Positions 5,229 to 7,802 of a stretch of 7,802 nucleotides of DNA are shown here, one piece after another. Each line of letters opens with the position of its first letter. The first letter of the stretch is position 1. A model generated the notes under the pieces. That model had not been told where the DNA came from. It saw nothing but the letters and a program-made list of their open reading frames with translations, and did no database searches. The position numbers and the translations under genes were made by a program. Location of the stretch: assembly GCA_001751085.1 (NCBI GenBank), contig MAXP01000004.1, forward strand, positions 1 to 7,802. Reading direction: 5' to 3'. The stretch is from Desulfobacterales bacterium C00003060 (GTDB lineage Bacteria; Desulfobacterota; Desulfobacteria; Desulfobacterales; C00003060).

Positions 5229-7004
5229 TTACGCCCTGGGCAGGTGGATTGTAAACGTGGTCCCCTTGCCAGGGGTACTCTCAACAGCCACACTGCCGCC
5301 CTGGGCCTGGACAATATGTTTGACAATGGCAAGGCCAAGCCCCGTGCCGCCCAGTTCCCTGCTTCTTGCCTTATCTACGCGGTAAAACCGCTCAAAGAGA
5401 CGGGGCAGATGTTTTTTTTCTATGCCACAGCCCTGGTCACTGACGCTGATAATGATTTCATTGTCCGTTTGAGTGGCCTCTACCCCGATAGCGCCTTCAT
5501 TATTACTGTATTTGATGGCGTTATCAAGGAGGTTCACGACGGCCTGTTCAAAGAGGGGAGCATCGAGTTTTGCGACCATGTCTTCAGCACAAGACAGCTC
5601 GATCCTGATTCCCTTGGCCATGGCCGTGGCCTCGCAAACCTGGATCGCGGTTTTGAGCATGTCCTTAAGTCTCACCTCGGCCAGTACGACCTCCTCTCTT
5701 TCGGTTTCCCGTTCGATCCTGGATAGGGCGAGAAGATCTTCGATGATGGCTTCAAGGCGATCCACGTGCTTCTCGATGATAGCCAGAAACCTGTCAGCGT
5801 CTTCGATGTTTTTTACCGCGCCATCACGAAGCGTTTCCACAAATCCTTTAATGGCTGTGATTGGGGTTTTTATCTCGTGAGAAACGTTGGCAACAAAGTC
5901 GCGGCGAATCTTTTCAAGTCTCCGGATGCGTGTGACATCGTTGAAAACGATAAGCGCCCCGGTTTGGTTCCCCTCTGCATCACGGAGCATCGTGCCGTGC
6001 CCGTTAAGAAACCGCTCACCATCAGAAGACAGAACTACGTCCTTTTCGACCGGCTCCCGGCTGGATAATGCCTTTGTTACAAACTCGTGAAGGAGAGTGT
6101 TTCTGACGACCTCCTGGATACTCCGGCCTTTGGCTTCAGATGGGATGGATCCAAACATTTCGGCAGCAGCATGGTTCATGCTGATGACTCGCTGTTCCAT
6201 GTCCACCGCAATTACCCCTTCAACCATGCTGGAAAGCACCGCCTCAATTTCGTTTCGCTGTCGCATGATGGTGTTGATCCGTTCGTGGAGCTGCAGGGCC
6301 ATTTCTCCCATCGCTTCGGAGAGACCTCCAATCTCCTCCAAATTGGAGACAGGCAACCTGAATTGGAAATCTCCGCGGGCAAAACGTTCTGCGCCTTTCT
6401 TGAGATCTTCGATTGGCCGGCTGATCCGGCGAGAGACAACAAGGCTAAGCATTGCAGCGAACAGGCCTATGATCAGCCCCCCAACGGCAATCTTGATTTG
6501 TATGTTGTCTATGACCTCGTCTATGGCATCCACGGGAATAGATGTGCGAACGACTGCAAGAATCGGGTGTGTCTTTTTGACGGGTATTGCCACGTACATC
6601 ATGTTCTTTCTTAGGGTCAGGCTATACCTTGTAGATGCGCCGTAAGGTTTGTTCAAGGCTCCGTTGAATTCTGGACGATCTGCATGATTATCCATTTTCC
6701 CAGGATCTTCCTCGGAATCGCCAATGACTTGACCGGAGGGAAGCATAATGGTAATACGGGTTGAAGCTCGTCTTCCGATTTTTTTGCACAACAAGTCAAC
6801 GCCCTTTGGATCCAGGGGATCAAGGTGTACTGAGATTTGTCTCTCAACAAGGTGGGCTCGTGCTTCGAGATCGGATGCAGTTTGTTCAAGAAAGAAATTC
6901 CTTAAAGACGTGGATGCATACCATGTTACAGCCATCAAGGAAATGAGGGTGATCAATAGATAGGATGGATACAGTTGCCATAGCAACCGTTTTTTTCTTG
7001 ACAT
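5229..7004 (-). CDS. phoR: PhoR-like membrane sensor histidine kinase
   Basis: The inner-membrane kinase is probably the partner of the adjacent PhoB-like regulator. Start chosen at ATG 7004 (591 aa): AAGGAG lies 7 nt upstream, and the frame's further 29 codons overlap phoB and look unnatural. Domains: TM1 (~12-30), periplasmic sensor (~31-168), TM2 (~170-191), HAMP (~192-245), PAS (~255-355), HisKA with VSHEIKTP (phospho-acceptor His376), and HATPase with N-box NLLDNAIKYS (491-500), G1 DQGCGI (523-528), F-box FERFYRVDKARSR and G2 GGTGLGLAI (552-560). This is the PhoR/PnpS layout, with a true periplasmic domain, unlike the minimal E. coli PhoR. It follows phoB by 4 nt, hence is translationally coupled. 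No pst or phoU genes are in the window, so phosphate sensing rests on resemblance; another envelope signal is possible. Confidence 0.88.
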   Translation of the reverse strand: MSRKKRLLWQLYPSYLLITLISLMAVTWYASTSLRNFFLEQTASDLEARAHLVERQISVHLDPLDPKGVDLLCKKIGRRASTRITIMLPSGQVIGDSEEDPGKMDNHADRPEFNGALNKPYGASTRYSLTLRKNMMYVAIPVKKTHPILAVVRTSIPVDAIDEVIDNIQIKIAVGGLIIGLFAAMLSLVVSRRISRPIEDLKKGAERFARGDFQFRLPVSNLEEIGGLSEAMGEMALQLHERINTIMRQRNEIEAVLSSMVEGVIAVDMEQRVISMNHAAAEMFGSIPSEAKGRSIQEVVRNTLLHEFVTKALSSREPVEKDVVLSSDGERFLNGHGTMLRDAEGNQTGALIVFNDVTRIRRLEKIRRDFVANVSHEIKTPITAIKGFVETLRDGAVKNIEDADRFLAIIEKHVDRLEAIIEDLLALSRIERETEREEVVLAEVRLKDMLKTAIQVCEATAMAKGIRIELSCAEDMVAKLDAPLFEQAVVNLLDNAIKYSNNEGAIGVEATQTDNEIIISVSDQGCGIEKKHLPRLFERFYRVDKARSRELGGTGLGLAIVKHIVQAQGGSVAVESTPGKGTTFTIHLPRA

Positions 7005-7008
7005 AGCC

Positions 7009-7695
7009 TTACTCCTTGAATCGATATCCGACGCCCCTGACTGTTTCAATATACTTCCCGCAAGGTCCCAGTTTTCGCCGCAGTCCCACAATTTGCACGT
7101 CTACCGAACGATCGGTGACAGGATAATCCTCCCCTCGCACAGCATCGACGATCTGGAAACGGGTAAAGACCCATCCCGGTCTCCTTGCCAGGTAGTTTAG
7201 GATACCAAATTCCGTGAAAGTTAACTCGATGGGCTTCCCACTGACCAGCACCTCGTGGCGTCCCGGATTAATTACAAGATCGTGAATTCGCAAAGCCGAT
7301 GTTTCATCTCGGGATTGTTCTACCTTTCTGCGGAGAACCGCTTTCACTCTGGCAACGAGTATCCGTGGGCTGAAAGGCTTGGTGATGTAATCGTCTGCGC
7401 CAAGCTCCAAGCCTATGACGATGTCCGCTTCCTCACCCTTGGCTGTCAACATCACGACAGGGGTGTTTTTAGTGTTGTGCTCATTTTTCAGGCACCTGGT
7501 GACTTCCAGACCATCTATACCTGGAAGCATAAGGTCCAGCACAATGAGCCCAGGCATTTCCGATCGCACCAGTCTCAAGGCCTCCTCACCAGATGTCGCA
7601 CGACTGACCTCATAGCCCTCTCTTGAAAGATTGAATCTGACCAACTCCAGGATGTCTTCTTCATCATCTACCACCAGGATTTTTTCTTTGATCAT
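7009..7695 (-). CDS. phoB: PhoB-like OmpR-family response regulator
   Basis: This DNA-binding transcription factor is activated by phosphorylation, presumably by the kinase encoded 4 nt downstream. Start chosen at ATG 7695 (228 aa), 8 nt after AAAAGGAT (7709-7702); the longer GTG-type start nine codons upstream adds a charged segment foreign to the fold. The receiver domain (1-120) shows the acidic pocket Asp10-Asp11, phospho-acceptor Asp54 in VLDLMLPG, Thr84 and Lys106 in TKPF. The C-terminal winged helix (~135-228) has LTFTEF, the recognition helix region RSVDVQIVGLRRKLG (197-210) and the wing TVRGVGYRF. In the recognition helix most PhoB proteins have DVHIRRLR, so VDVQIVGLR is a modest variant that may alter specificity. 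Its coding end contains the ribosome binding site of the kinase gene. Confidence 0.9.
   Translation of the reverse strand: MIKEKILVVDDEEDILELVRFNLSREGYEVSRATSGEEALRLVRSEMPGLIVLDLMLPGIDGLEVTRCLKNEHNTKNTPVVMLTAKGEEADIVIGLELGADDYITKPFSPRILVARVKAVLRRKVEQSRDETSALRIHDLVINPGRHEVLVSGKPIELTFTEFGILNYLARRPGWVFTRFQIVDAVRGEDYPVTDRSVDVQIVGLRRKLGPCGKYIETVRGVGYRFKE
7012..7017 (-). promoter_or_regulatory. ribosome binding site fixing the phoR-like start
   Basis: AAGGAG on the minus strand, 7 nt before ATG 7004, overlaps the final codons of the phoB-like gene. It supports starting the kinase at 7004 and not at the longer frame from 7091, and implies translational coupling. Confidence 0.75.
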
Positions 7696-7743
7696 GATCT
7701 TATCCTTTTGGCACCGCAACACTCAATCCGGTGCTCCCTCATA

Positions 7744-7772
7744 TATATACCTCGAAAGGCCACAAATGACAC
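7744..7772 (-). promoter_or_regulatory. possible promoter with a Pho-box-like half site upstream of phoB
   Basis: On the minus strand a TATATA (7749-7744) could be a -10 box. Sixteen to seventeen bp upstream the -35 position holds GTGTCAT, matching the CTGTCAT half of a Pho box at six of seven bases. Pho boxes usually replace the -35 box of activated promoters, so the position fits autoregulation, but the second half-site is not recognisable. The same stretch is also an open reading frame from the window edge to a TGA at 7694-7692, so it could be the end of an upstream gene. Confidence 0.25.
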
Positions 7773-7802
7773 TTTTTCGCCGGCCATGAACATCAATAGC
7801 CG

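Noticed and set aside
5244..6645. Several plus-strand ORFs of 100-182 codons (5244-5726, 5473-5880, 6087-6614, 6097-6645)
   Set aside because: All lie antisense to the sensor kinase, whose domains and motifs are unmistakable; they overlap one another and show Ser/Arg-rich shadow composition.
7005..7091. 29-codon N-terminal extension of the sensor kinase
   Set aside because: It overlaps the phoB-like coding end, while ATG 7004 has an AAGGAG at ideal distance and begins a normal basic-then-hydrophobic N-terminus.
1..7802. CRISPR array, tRNA, rRNA or riboswitch
   Set aside because: I saw no regularly spaced repeats, cloverleaf-like sequence, rRNA-like block or recognised riboswitch core on either strand.

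Overview
The window looks like chromosomal DNA from a Gram-negative bacterium, most plausibly a member of the Desulfobacterota (former Deltaproteobacteria). This is an inference: it rests on a CBS/DRTGG-containing family II pyrophosphatase, a PhoB-PhoR pair with an HAMP-PAS-type sensor, and an IS200-type element. No rRNA, tRNA or species-specific marker is present. Base composition varies: 5641-5700 (sensor kinase) has 32 G/C of 60, while 3661-3720 (AAA ATPase) has only 16 of 60, which suggests the ATPase gene was acquired.

Layout. Positions 1-265 hold the tail of a possible upstream gene and a short 65-residue ORF with a very strong ribosome binding site. Positions 266-560 contain one weak 43-codon membrane-peptide candidate. 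Positions ~569-1084 are a decayed IS200-like element: hairpins at both ends and a transposase that has lost about 60 central residues, including the HUH motif, without losing frame. Positions 1258-2901 (+) encode a complete CBS-DRTGG-CBS family II (Mn-dependent) inorganic pyrophosphatase.

Everything from 2957 to the right edge is on the minus strand. Read in the direction of transcription it is: a PhoB-like response regulator (7695-7009), a PhoR-like sensor kinase (7004-5229, 4 nt after phoB), a cysteine hydrolase of the isochorismatase superfamily with an N-terminal EF-hand calcium loop (5205-4147, 23 nt after phoR), and an AAA_14/DUF4143 ATPase (4093-2957). The first three are probably one transcription unit. 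The ATPase appears to have its own control region, a 32-bp promoter/operator cassette present twice in tandem, with a TGAAG-CTTCA dyad in each spacer. The first copy overlaps the end of the hydrolase gene.

How they work together: the two-component pair would sense phosphate limitation or envelope state and control transcription. The pyrophosphatase is also a phosphate-metabolism enzyme, but it is on the opposite strand and no regulatory link is visible. The EF-hand hydrolase and the ATPase with its tandem operator are the least explained parts of the window.
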